Part shown: piece by piece, positions 1 to 7,521 of the stretch
Layout: each line of letters starts with the position of its first letter
Position numbering within the stretch: position 1 is the stretch's first letter
Made by a program: the position numbers and the translations under genes
Notes under the pieces: generated by a model
What the model was told of the DNA's origin: nothing
Seen by the model: only the letters and a program-made list of their open reading frames with translations
Database searches by the model: none
NCBI GenBank assembly: GCA_963822485.1
Contig: CAWGHW010000009.1
Location: 310,001 to 374,000, forward strand
Length of the DNA: 64,000 nt
Source of the DNA: DASUBV01 sp963822485
GTDB taxonomy: Bacteria > Actinomycetota > Actinomycetes > Streptosporangiales > Streptosporangiaceae
Direction of reading: 5' to 3'

Positions 1-2014
1 CGGCGAGCCGGACCGCCTGGTGACCACCGCGGAAGTGCTTGAAGACGTCGGCGGACAGTTCCGGAACATCCTCTATGCCCTTGTGGGACGTCTTCCGCAT
101 GAGGGCCGGCAGGCACGGCTGACCTACCGGCGCAACGGCAGGATGGTCAGCTTCTGGGCGCCCACCTACTCGCGGCAGCTGGTCTATAAGGCACTCTCGG
201 AGCGGGTCAGCACGCCGGCCGGGTTCGGTCAGCGGCGTCAAGCCGAGCGCGAGCCGATCACCACGGCTGACATGGCAGCCTCGCTTCGGGTACAGGGGCG
301 GACGAACCACTCGATTACCGTGTGCGGTCCGCTCGACTATCCCGAACGCGATCTTCCGGTCGCCCCGTACACGCTAGGTGCCTGGCTCGGCGACGGGCAC
401 TCCGACAGCCCGCGCATCGCCTGTGCGGATCAGGACATCATCGAGGCGATCGCCGGCGACGGATACCAGGTCACCAAGCACCAGGCGTCTCTCAACTACG
501 GCATTGCCGAACGCGGGACCGGCTCGGCGTGGCATCAGGCCCGTGCCGGCATCAAGGCCCACCTGCGCGAGCTCGGCGTGCTCGGCAGCAAGCACATCCC
601 CGAGTCGTACCTGCGGGCCTCGATCGGCCAGCGCCGTGACCTGCTGGCGGGGCTGCTGGACACGGACGGGTATTGCGGGCCCCGTGGCGGGGTTATGTTC
701 TCGGTGACGAGTGAGCGACTCGCCCGGGGCACGCTGGATCTCGTGCTGGGGCTTGGCTACAAGGCCACGCTGACCACCAAACCGTGCCGGGGCCGGAGCG
801 AGAGCACATCGGTCGTCTATACCGTGGCCTTCACCCCGAACGAGCCGGTGTTCCGGATGCGCCGCAAGCTAGTCCGGCAGGTGCCGGTCAGGTCGACTAG
901 CACGGCCCGGCGGCGCTATGTCACCGACGTGCGTCCGGTCCCGTCTGTTCCGGTTCGCTGCATCCAGGTCGATAGTCCCAGCCGCCTGTACCTGGCCAGC
1001 CGTTCCTGCGTCCCCACGCACAACTCCACGTGTATCAACGGGGTGATCACCTCGATCCTGCTGCGGGCCACGCCCGAGGAGGTGCGGATGGTGCTGGTCG
1101 ACCCCAAGCGGGTCGAGCTGGCCGCCTACGCGGGGATCCCGCACCTGATCACGCAGATCATCACCAACCCCAAGAAGGCGGCGGACGCGCTCCAGTGGGT
1201 CGTGGGCGAGATGGACCGCCGCTACGACGACCTGGCCGCCTCGGGGTTCCGGCACATGGATGACTTCAACAAGGCCGTCCGGGCGGGCAAGCTGACCGCC
1301 CCGCCGGGCAGCGAGCGGGTCTACGTGCCCTACCCGTACCTGCTGGTGATCGTGGACGAGCTGGCCGACCTGATGATGGTGGCCCCGCGCGACGTGGAGG
1401 ACGCGATCGTCCGGATCACGCAGCTGGCCCGGGCAGCCGGCATTCACCTGGTGCTGGCCACCCAGCGGCCGAGCGTGGACGTGGTGACCGGGCTGATCAA
1501 GGCCAACGTGCCGTCGCGGCTGGCCTTCGCGACCTCCAGCCTGACCGACAGCCGGGTCATCCTGGACCAGCCCGGCGCGGAGAAGCTGGTCGGCCAGGGC
1601 GACGCGCTGTTCCTGCCCATGGGCGCGAGCAAGCCGATGCGGCTCCAGAACGCGTACGTCAGCGAGAAGGAGATCCGCGAGGTCGTTGCGCACTGCAAGA
1701 AGCAGATGGAGGCCGAGTACCGCGAGGACGTCGTGGTGCCCGAGGGCAAGCAGAAGGACATCGACGCCGACATCGGCGACGACCTTGACCTGCTGGTGCA
1801 GGCCGTGGAGCTGGTCGTGGGCACGCAGTTCGGCTCGACCTCGATGTTGCAGCGAAAGCTGCGTGTCGGCTTCGCCAAGGCGGGCAGGCTTATGGACCTG
1901 ATGGAGAGCCGGGGCGTGGTCGGGCCGAGCGAGGGCTCGAAGGCCAGGGACGTTCTGGTCCGGCCGGACGACCTGCCGGGGCTGCTCGCGTCGCTGCGCG
2001 GCGGGGCGAACTGA
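1..2014 (+). CDS. ftsK: DNA translocase FtsK/SpoIIIE, 5'-truncated, intein-containing
   Basis: Hexameric DNA pump that clears chromosomes from the division septum. The frame is open from base 2, so the gene starts upstream of the window. Bases 2-1024 are intein; the host protein resumes at base 1025 with STCING, the residues that follow GK in the FtsK Walker A motif. After that come the Walker B segment LLVIVDELADLMM, the motif ATQRPSVDVVTGLIK, and a C-terminal winged-helix gamma domain (about 1790-1980) of the kind that reads polar KOPS-type sequences. The N-terminal membrane part and the first half of Walker A lie outside the window. A rodZ-like gene and rimO follow, a common actinobacterial order. 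Seen: motifs and open frame. Inferred: the splice product. Confidence 0.95.
   Translation, partial: GEPDRLVTTAEVLEDVGGQFRNILYALVGRLPHEGRQARLTYRRNGRMVSFWAPTYSRQLVYKALSERVSTPAGFGQRRQAEREPITTADMAASLRVQGRTNHSITVCGPLDYPERDLPVAPYTLGAWLGDGHSDSPRIACADQDIIEAIAGDGYQVTKHQASLNYGIAERGTGSAWHQARAGIKAHLRELGVLGSKHIPESYLRASIGQRRDLLAGLLDTDGYCGPRGGVMFSVTSERLARGTLDLVLGLGYKATLTTKPCRGRSESTSVVYTVAFTPNEPVFRMRRKLVRQVPVRSTSTARRRYVTDVRPVPSVPVRCIQVDSPSRLYLASRSCVPTHNSTCINGVITSILLRATPEEVRMVLVDPKRVELAAYAGIPHLITQIITNPKKAADALQWVVGEMDRRYDDLAASGFRHMDDFNKAVRAGKLTAPPGSERVYVPYPYLLVIVDELADLMMVAPRDVEDAIVRITQLARAAGIHLVLATQRPSVDVVTGLIKANVPSRLAFATSSLTDSRVILDQPGAEKLVGQGDALFLPMGASKPMRLQNAYVSEKEIREVVAHCKKQMEAEYREDVVVPEGKQKDIDADIGDDLDLLVQAVELVVGTQFGSTSMLQRKLRVGFAKAGRLMDLMESRGVVGPSEGSKARDVLVRPDDLPGLLASLRGGAN
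2..1024 (+). other. Intein in FtsK (C-terminal part) with LAGLIDADG-type homing endonuclease
   Basis: In-frame protein intron of at least 341 codons. Two dodecapeptide endonuclease motifs are visible: LGAWLGDGHSD (bases about 380-412) and LLAGLLDTDGYCG (about 646-684). The C-terminal splicing blocks read VDSPSRLYLASRSCVPTHN and end at base 1024 with His-Asn. The next host residue is Ser, the required +1 nucleophile. The insertion lies inside the Walker A loop between GK and S, so FtsK cannot bind ATP until the intein has spliced. The N-terminal splicing block lies upstream of the window. The frame is intact and both acidic residues of the dodecapeptides are present, so splicing and possibly homing activity are plausible. 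Confidence 0.9.
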
Positions 2015-2214
2015 CCCGCTCAAGAACGAATTGGCAGTTTCTCGCGGTCGCGAGAGACTTGGCAGAGACACGATCTGAACCGCTCCGGTCCTCGCCGGGA
2101 GGTAATTGCGTGTCTACACTTAGTGACCGTTCCCAGTGAAGGGAGCGGGAGAACCACGTCACTGCGCTCGCACCCCCGGCCGATCGCAGTGTGACCAAGC
2201 AGTGGAGGCGTCGA

Positions 2215-2958
2215 GTGACTATCGGTGACGCCCTGGCCGAGGCACGTCGCCAAGCCGGGCTCACAATCACGCAGGTCAGCCAGCGAACCTGCATCCGAGA
2301 GACGATCATCCGGGGGATTGAGCGCAACGACTTCTCCGCCTGCGGAGGCGACTTCTACGCGCGCGGCCACATCCGGAGCATCGCCAGGGCCGTGGGGGCC
2401 GACCCCGAGCCGCTGATCCGGGAGTACGACGCGACCCAGGGGGCCCCGGAGGCGATCACGGCGGCGGACGTATTCGAGCCGTCCACTCCGATCAAGCTCA
2501 AGGAACGGCGGCGGCCGAACTGGAGCCTGGCCTTGCTGGTGGTTCTCGCCGCAATTGTCGGCGTGGCCACCTACCATTTCCTTTCCGCGCCGGCCAAGTC
2601 GGATCCGCGGGCCGCCGCCGGGACGACACAGGTCAAGTCGCACGACACGCCCAAGGCGGGCGCGACCAAGCAGACGACCTCGCAGACGACCCGGCCGCAC
2701 CACCGGCACCGCACCGTGATCAGGGTGAGCGCGGTCACCGGTGACTGCTGGGTGCAGCTGACCACCGCGAGCGGCCGGTACATCTACTCCGGCGTCATCC
2801 CGGCGGGCACGGCCAGGACCTGGTACGAGCACCATCGGGTGCACCTCCTGCTGGCCAACCCAGGCGCGGTGACGCTGACGGTGGACGGCAAGACGGAATC
2901 GCCCGGTCTCCAGGGCCAGACCCTGACCATCGGGCCCGGCCTGCACGTGACGAGCTAG
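2215..2958 (+). CDS. RodZ-like HTH membrane protein (DUF4115 C-terminus)
   Basis: Bitopic membrane protein of 247 aa related to the cell-shape protein RodZ. An Xre-type helix-turn-helix fills residues about 5-60 and contains the family segments VSQRTCIRETIIRGIER and FYARGHIRSIA. One transmembrane segment follows at about 102-123. After a Thr/Lys/His-rich linker comes a beta-rich DUF4115 domain (about 165-245). The GTG at 2215 is chosen because GGAGG at 2204-2208 sits six bases before it and relatives start at this point; an in-frame GTG at 2191 lacks a ribosome site. It sits between ftsK and rimO, as in many actinobacteria. A role in cell-wall growth is inferred from the family. Confidence 0.85.
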   Translation: MTIGDALAEARRQAGLTITQVSQRTCIRETIIRGIERNDFSACGGDFYARGHIRSIARAVGADPEPLIREYDATQGAPEAITAADVFEPSTPIKLKERRRPNWSLALLVVLAAIVGVATYHFLSAPAKSDPRAAAGTTQVKSHDTPKAGATKQTTSQTTRPHHRHRTVIRVSAVTGDCWVQLTTASGRYIYSGVIPAGTARTWYEHHRVHLLLANPGAVTLTVDGKTESPGLQGQTLTIGPGLHVTS

Positions 2959-3019
2959 GTGCCCCATGGCAGAAGTTGCCGGGGCGCTGGCACGCGCGGG
3001 CTTACCGTAGTCTGCCGGT

Positions 3020-4555
3020 GTGTCATCGAGCGTGTCGTCGCATGAGGAGGCCCGGGCCGCCGGGCGCAGTGTCAGCGGGCGCAGTGTCAGCCTGATCACG
3101 CTGGGCTGCGCCCGCAATGAGGTGGACTCCGAGGAACTGGCCGCCCGGCTGGAGCAGGCCGGCTGGCAGCTGACCGAGGACGCCGAGGAGGCGTCCGTGG
3201 TGGTCGTCAACACCTGCGGGTTCATTCAGGCGGCCAAGCAGGAGTCCATCGACGAGCTGCTGGGCGCGGCGGGCGGTAAGGCGGCGGTGGTGGCCGCGGG
3301 CTGCCTGGCCGAGCGGTACGGCTCCGGGCTGGCCGAGGCGCTGCCCGAGGCCCAGGTGGTCAGCTTCGACGACTACGGCGACATCGCGGCCCGGCTGGAC
3401 GACGTGGTGGCGGGCAAGCGCTGGGCCGCGCACGAGCCGCGGGACCGGCGCAAGCTGCTGCCGCTCACCCCGGCGGACCGGCCGGGTAACGCGAGCGTGG
3501 CCCAGCCGGGGCACGGCATCGTGTCCGGCCCGGCCCCTGGTTTCCCCGCGGAGACCGCCTTCCCCGCGGACGTGATCCCGGACCTGCCCGCGGGGGTGGC
3601 CCCGGCCTCCGGGCCGCGGGTCATGCGGCGGCGGCTCGGCGGCGCGCCCGCCGCGCCGCTCAAGATCGCCTCGGGCTGCGACCGCCGGTGCAGCTTCTGC
3701 GCCATCCCGGCGTTCCGCGGCGCGTTCGTCTCCCGCCCGCCGGCCGACCTGGTCGCCGAGGCCGGCTGGCTGGCCGAGCACGGCGTCCGCGAGCTGTACC
3801 TGGTCAGCGAGAACTCGACCTCCTACGGCAAGGACCTGGGTGACCTGCGGCTGCTGGAGACGCTGCTCCCGCAGCTCGCGGCCGTGCCGGGCATCGCCAG
3901 GGTCCGGGTCAGCTACCTCCAGCCCGCCGAGGTCCGGCCGGGCCTGGTCGAGGTCATGACGGCCACGCCCGGGGTGGCGCCCTACTTCGACCTGTCCTTC
4001 CAGCACGCCAGTGGCACGGTGCTGCGCTCGATGCGGCGGTTCGGCGACGGCGAGCGATTCCTGGCCCTGATCGACCAGATCCGCCAGCTCGCCCCGGACG
4101 CCGGGATCCGCTCCAACTTCATCGTCGGCTTCCCCGGCGAGACGCCGGACGACGTCGAGCAGCTCAGGGAATTCCTGACCGAGGCCCGGCTGGACGCCAT
4201 CGGCGTGTTCGGCTACTCGAGCGAGGACGGCACCGAGGCGGCCGGGCTGCCGGGCCAGGTGGATGAGGACGAGGTGGCCAGCCGGGTCGAGGACCTGGCC
4301 GCCCTGGCCGACGAGCTGATGGCCGAGCGGGCCGCCGACCGGGTCGGCGACCTCCTGGACGTGCTGATCGACGAGGAGCTCGAGCCCGGCCGCTACCTGG
4401 GCCGCGGTGCCCATCAGGCCCCGGAGGTGGACGGCACCACCGAGGTCACCGCCGCGCCGGGCCACAAGCTGGCCCCCGGCGACCTGGTCCGGGTCGTGGT
4501 GACCGGCTCGGACGGCGTGGACCTGCTCGGTGAACCGCCCGCGGGACCGCATTGA
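3020..4555 (+). CDS. rimO: Ribosomal protein S12 methylthiotransferase RimO
   Basis: Radical-SAM enzyme that adds a methylthio group to the conserved Asp of ribosomal protein S12. The 511-aa protein has an N-terminal UPF0004 domain with its three cluster cysteines (TLGCARNEVD, NTCGFIQ, AAGCLAER), the radical-SAM motif CDRRCSFC (about residue 218) and a C-terminal TRAM domain. Between the first two domains is a long Pro/Ala/Gly-rich insertion (about residues 150-205), longer than in Escherichia coli RimO. The GTG start is 62 bp after the rodZ-like stop. The stop overlaps the proposed TTG start of pgsA, suggesting coupled translation. A MiaB paralogue is encoded near 57 kb. Confidence 0.95.
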   Translation: MSSSVSSHEEARAAGRSVSGRSVSLITLGCARNEVDSEELAARLEQAGWQLTEDAEEASVVVVNTCGFIQAAKQESIDELLGAAGGKAAVVAAGCLAERYGSGLAEALPEAQVVSFDDYGDIAARLDDVVAGKRWAAHEPRDRRKLLPLTPADRPGNASVAQPGHGIVSGPAPGFPAETAFPADVIPDLPAGVAPASGPRVMRRRLGGAPAAPLKIASGCDRRCSFCAIPAFRGAFVSRPPADLVAEAGWLAEHGVRELYLVSENSTSYGKDLGDLRLLETLLPQLAAVPGIARVRVSYLQPAEVRPGLVEVMTATPGVAPYFDLSFQHASGTVLRSMRRFGDGERFLALIDQIRQLAPDAGIRSNFIVGFPGETPDDVEQLREFLTEARLDAIGVFGYSSEDGTEAAGLPGQVDEDEVASRVEDLAALADELMAERAADRVGDLLDVLIDEELEPGRYLGRGAHQAPEVDGTTEVTAAPGHKLAPGDLVRVVVTGSDGVDLLGEPPAGPH

Positions 4556-5379
4556 GCCAGCCCGGCTCAGGCACACCGGGGGACGGGGCGGCGAGCGGCG
4601 TCACCGTCGCCGCGCCTCGGCTGATGAACGTGGCCAACGCGCTGACCATGCTGCGGCTGGCGCTGGTCCCGGTGTGCGTGGTCCTGCTGGTGGAGGGCGG
4701 GGCGGCCTACCGGGTGGCGGCGTTCGGGGCGTTCGCGGTGGCGTCGGTGACCGACCTGCTGGACGGCGAGCTGGCCCGGCGGCGCAACCTGATCACCGAC
4801 TTCGGCAAGATCGCGGACCCGATCGCGGACAAGGCACTGACCGGCTCGGCGCTGGTCACGCTGTCCTGGCTGGGCGAGCTGGCGTGGTGGGTGACCATCG
4901 TGATCCTGGTCCGCGAGCTAGCCGTCACGGCGCTGCGGTTCTGGGTCATCCGCCGCGGCGTGATCGCCGCCAGCCGTGGCGGCAAGGTCAAGACGATGCT
5001 CCAGATCGTGGCCATCAGCCTGTACATCCTGCCCGGCCACTTCTCGCTGGTGCGGGAGCTGTTCATGGGCGCGGCCGTGATCGCGACCGTGGTCACCGGG
5101 GTGGACTACACGGCCCGGGCGGTCCGGCTGCACCGGGCGGTGCCGCACCCGGCCGGGCCGGGTCCGGGGGCGGCGGCGCCGCCCCCCGCTACAGCGGGGC
5201 CGCCCCCCGCGGCCGCGGCGGCGACGCCCCCGGCCGCGGCGGCGACGGCCCGGGCGGCAGCCAGTGATTCAGCTATGGGCGATTCAGCGTCGGGCGAACC
5301 GGCCGCGAGCGAGGCGGCGGCGGGCACAGACTCGTCGGCAGGCCGTGCCGCCCGCGACGCGCCGGGAGGACGCTCATGA
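4552..5379 (+). CDS. pgsA: CDP-diacylglycerol-glycerol-3-phosphate 3-phosphatidyltransferase
   Basis: Integral membrane enzyme of phosphatidylglycerol synthesis. The CDP-alcohol phosphotransferase signature DG-x2-AR-x8-G-x3-D-x3-D is complete, from DGELAR to GKIADPIAD (residues about 73-94), followed by several hydrophobic helices. After about residue 200 the protein becomes a low-complexity Ala/Pro/Gly-rich tail with no recognisable domain. The TTG at 4552 overlaps the rimO stop; an ATG at 4624 (MNVANALTMLRL) is an alternative start nearer the conserved region. The 3' end overlaps the cinA start by 4 bp (ATGA), so rimO-pgsA-cinA look like one transcript. Confidence 0.9.
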   Translation: MSQPGSGTPGDGAASGVTVAAPRLMNVANALTMLRLALVPVCVVLLVEGGAAYRVAAFGAFAVASVTDLLDGELARRRNLITDFGKIADPIADKALTGSALVTLSWLGELAWWVTIVILVRELAVTALRFWVIRRGVIAASRGGKVKTMLQIVAISLYILPGHFSLVRELFMGAAVIATVVTGVDYTARAVRLHRAVPHPAGPGPGAAAPPPATAGPPPAAAAATPPAAAATARAAASDSAMGDSASGEPAASEAAAGTDSSAGRAARDAPGGRS

Positions 5380-5876
5380 CTGCTGCGCAGGCTCGCGTCA
5401 GCGAGCTGGCCGGAGAGGCCATCGGGCTGCTGATCGCCCGCGGCCAGACGATCGCCGCCGCCGAGTCGCTGACCGGCGGGCTGGTGGCGGCCGCGCTGAC
5501 CAGCATCCCCGGCGCCTCGGCCGCCTTCCGCGGCGGCGTGGTCGCCTACGCCGCCGATCTCAAGGCCGCCGTCCTCGGCGTGCCCGATGACCTGCTAGAA
5601 CGTCGCGGCGCCGTGGATGCGGCCGTGGCCGAGGCGATGGCCGAGGGCGCGCGGACCCGGATGTGGACGACCGTCGGGGTGGCCACCACGGGGGTGGCCG
5701 GCCCGGATCCGGCCGAGGGCAAGCCCGTCGGCACGGTCTACGTCGCGGTGGCCGGGCCGGCCCGGACGACCTCCCGCGCCCTGGCCCTGTCCGGGGCCAG
5801 GGACGTCATCCGGATGGCTACGGTGGAGAGTGTTCTGGCCTTGCTGATAGCCACCATGCGGGAAGAGGATGACTGA
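5376..5876 (+). CDS. CinA C-terminal domain protein / nicotinamide-nucleotide amidase
   Basis: Stand-alone 166-aa CinA C-terminal domain (PncC type), which deamidates nicotinamide mononucleotide for NAD salvage in characterised relatives. Family motifs seen are AAESLTGGLVAAALTSIPG, the FRGGVVAYA strand and VGVATTGVAGPDPAEGKPVG. The length is that of the single-domain form; the N-terminal MoaB-like CinA domain is absent. The ATG overlaps the pgsA stop (ATGA), implying translational coupling. clgR follows 108 bp downstream, as it does in many actinobacteria. Confidence 0.9.
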   Translation: MTAAQARVSELAGEAIGLLIARGQTIAAAESLTGGLVAAALTSIPGASAAFRGGVVAYAADLKAAVLGVPDDLLERRGAVDAAVAEAMAEGARTRMWTTVGVATTGVAGPDPAEGKPVGTVYVAVAGPARTTSRALALSGARDVIRMATVESVLALLIATMREEDD

Positions 5877-5921
5877 TTACAGCGTTACAGAGACGAACAC
5901 GCAGCTATACCCTCTCCCGAA

Positions 5922-5937
5922 CTGTCCGTAAGGACAG
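5922..5937. promoter_or_regulatory. Inverted repeat upstream of clgR
   Basis: CTGTCC-GTAA-GGACAG, a perfect 6-bp inverted repeat with a 4-bp centre, lies 48 bp before the clgR ATG in the gap after cinA. A TACGGT hexamer at 5939-5944 fits the TAnnnT form of an actinobacterial -10 element, so a dimeric regulator bound here could block or activate the promoter. Autoregulation by ClgR is an inference from the position. Confidence 0.4.
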
Positions 5938-5984
5938 GTACGGTGGAGGTGTCAAGGGAACGGCTTCGGGGAGGGAGTGCGACG

Positions 5985-6512
5985 ATGGTCTTGCTTCGTC
6001 ACATGCTTGGCGATGCGCTTCGACGGCTGCGCATTCGTCAGGGCCGCACTCTCCGTGAGGTCTCGGCCGCCGCGCGCGTGTCACTGGGCTACCTGTCCGA
6101 GGTCGAGCGCGGGCAGAAGGAAGCGTCCTCCGAGCTGCTGGCGTCCATCTGCGGCGCGCTCGGGGCGCCGCTGTCCCAGGTGCTGCGCGAGGTCTCGGAC
6201 AGCTTCGCGCTGGCCGAGCTGCAGAGCGAGCCGGTCTACTCGGGCCCGGTGGAGCCGGCGCTCGGCGGGCCGCCCGCGCCGCGCCGGCACGAGAGCCCCG
6301 CCACGGTTCCGGCTGCCCCATCCGCCGCGGCCCGGCGGGTCGCCGTGGCCGGCGGGGCCCGGCTGCCGCTGGCCGATCAGCGCCAGATCACCGTCCGCTC
6401 CGACCGCAGCATCATCTCCGAGCCGCAGCCCGCGCTGGACCAGGCCCGGCTGACGGGCGGCACGTCGCAGTTCGAGCGGATCAGCGACGTCACCAACATG
6501 GTCCCGGTATAG
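5985..6512 (+). CDS. clgR: Xre-family transcriptional regulator, ClgR-like
   Basis: DNA-binding regulator of 175 aa; ClgR controls Clp protease and related genes in actinobacteria. Residues about 5-75 match the ClgR HTH closely, including RQGRTLREVSAAARVSLGY and LSEVERGQKEASSELLASIC. A Pro/Ala-rich linker and an uncharacterised C-terminus follow. The ATG at 5985 is preferred because a GGGAGGGAG ribosome site lies just upstream and relatives begin MVLLR; an in-frame GTG at 5943 would add 14 residues unlike the family. The usual C-terminal degradation signal could not be verified. A strong terminator follows. Confidence 0.88.
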   Translation: MVLLRHMLGDALRRLRIRQGRTLREVSAAARVSLGYLSEVERGQKEASSELLASICGALGAPLSQVLREVSDSFALAELQSEPVYSGPVEPALGGPPAPRRHESPATVPAAPSAAARRVAVAGGARLPLADQRQITVRSDRSIISEPQPALDQARLTGGTSQFERISDVTNMVPV

Positions 6513-6529
6513 GGGCTTTTAAGTCCGCT

Positions 6530-6567
6530 GAGCCCGGCCGGGCGTCGCCTGGCCGGGCTCTTGTATT
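6530..6567 (+). terminator. Rho-independent terminator after clgR
   Basis: Perfect 10-bp stem GAGCCCGGCC / GGCCGGGCTC (6530-6539 with 6551-6560), 11-base loop, followed by TTGTATTT. It lies 18 bp after the clgR stop and 55 bp before the end of the converging Rrf2 gene, and marks the end of the first housekeeping block. Confidence 0.8.
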
Positions 6568-6621
6568 TCTGCCTGCCGCGCCTGCTGCTCTGACTGCTGC
6601 GCCTGCTATGGGGCCGGGCCG

Positions 6622-7071
6622 TTACTCCCAGGCGCCCGGGTTCTCCGAGAGCTTGCGCACGTCGTCGGGCAGGTTGCCGCTCACGATGTGCTCCAGGCTG
6701 ACGTCTTCCAGCACGGCCCGCTCGTTCGCGCGCAGGGCGATCCACACCGTCTGGAGCGGCTCGGCCGCGCCGATGTAGCCGAGGTTCTCCGGCCGCTCGC
6801 CGCGCATGCTCACCAGCGGCCCGTCGATGGCCCGGATGATGTCGGCCAGCGAGATCTCGCTCGCGGGCCGGGCCAGCCAGAAGCCGCCGTCGGGGCCGCG
6901 CTGGCTGCGCACCAGCCCCGCGCGGCGCAGCTGGGTCAGGATCGCCTCCAGGAACTTGCCGGGAATGGCCTGGCTGCGGGCGAGCGAATCGGCCGTGACG
7001 TGGCCGCCGCCGGAGGCGGCCAGCTCGATCGCGGCGCGAAGGGCGTAATCGGCACGTGCGGACAAACGCAT
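6622..7071 (-). CDS. Rrf2-family transcriptional regulator without cluster cysteines
   Basis: Winged-helix regulator of 149 aa. Family segments seen are MRLSARADYALRA at the start, IPGKFLEAIL, LRRAGLVRSQRG and the wing GPDGGFWLARP. Relatives such as NsrR, IscR and RsrR bind Fe-S clusters through C-terminal cysteines. This protein has no Cys at all, so it should sense something else or act through partners. The ATG at 7071 is chosen at the family's N-terminus; an ATG 9 bp upstream is possible. No clear ribosome site is visible, and TAATGC just upstream leaves a nearly leaderless mRNA possible. Its targets are unknown. Confidence 0.85.
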   Translation of the reverse strand: MRLSARADYALRAAIELAASGGGHVTADSLARSQAIPGKFLEAILTQLRRAGLVRSQRGPDGGFWLARPASEISLADIIRAIDGPLVSMRGERPENLGYIGAAEPLQTVWIALRANERAVLEDVSLEHIVSGNLPDDVRKLSENPGAWE

Positions 7072-7521
7072 GCCAAGCATTATGCAGGTAAACGGCACCT
7101 GTCCGCTGACGCCGCACGGCAATACACGGTCCGCGGGCCGTGTCACGCGCGCCTCACGGGCCGCTGACGGCACGCCTGGCCCCCGGAGCTGCGTCCCGGT
7201 CCGCACGGCCGCCAGGGCCGTCCTGGAGGCCGCGCGGGGGCCCCGCGGGGCGGAGCCGAGGCCGCGCGGAGGCCGAGCGAAGGCCCTGCGGGAGGCCGAG
7301 CGGCAGCTGCCTCGGTCATGGAGGGACCCCGGCCGAGCGGGAGGCCACGCGGCAGCCTGCCTCGGTCCTGGAGGGACCCCGGGCCGGGCGGGAGGCCATG
7401 CGGCAGCCCGCCTCGGTCCTGGAGGCACCTCGGAGCGGCCCTGGGGCAGCGGAGAGCCCGTTCCGGCGGCAGGCCAGGGCCGGCGAGCGAGCCGCGGCCC
7501 GTTGCGGACCGATCTGGGGGT
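7072..7521. repeat. Gene-free region with about three ~50-bp tandem repeats (7301-7440)
   Basis: No convincing gene was found in these 450 bases. Copies of a unit starting CGGCAG and containing CCTCGGTC.TGGAGG.ACC begin at 7301, 7350 and 7401 (spacing 49 and 51 bp), with further GGAGGCCG.GCG fragments upstream from about 7240. Open frames on both strands here encode only Arg/Gly/Pro-rich low complexity. The region lies between the Rrf2 start and the GH3 stop and looks like a GC-rich minisatellite. Confidence 0.7.
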
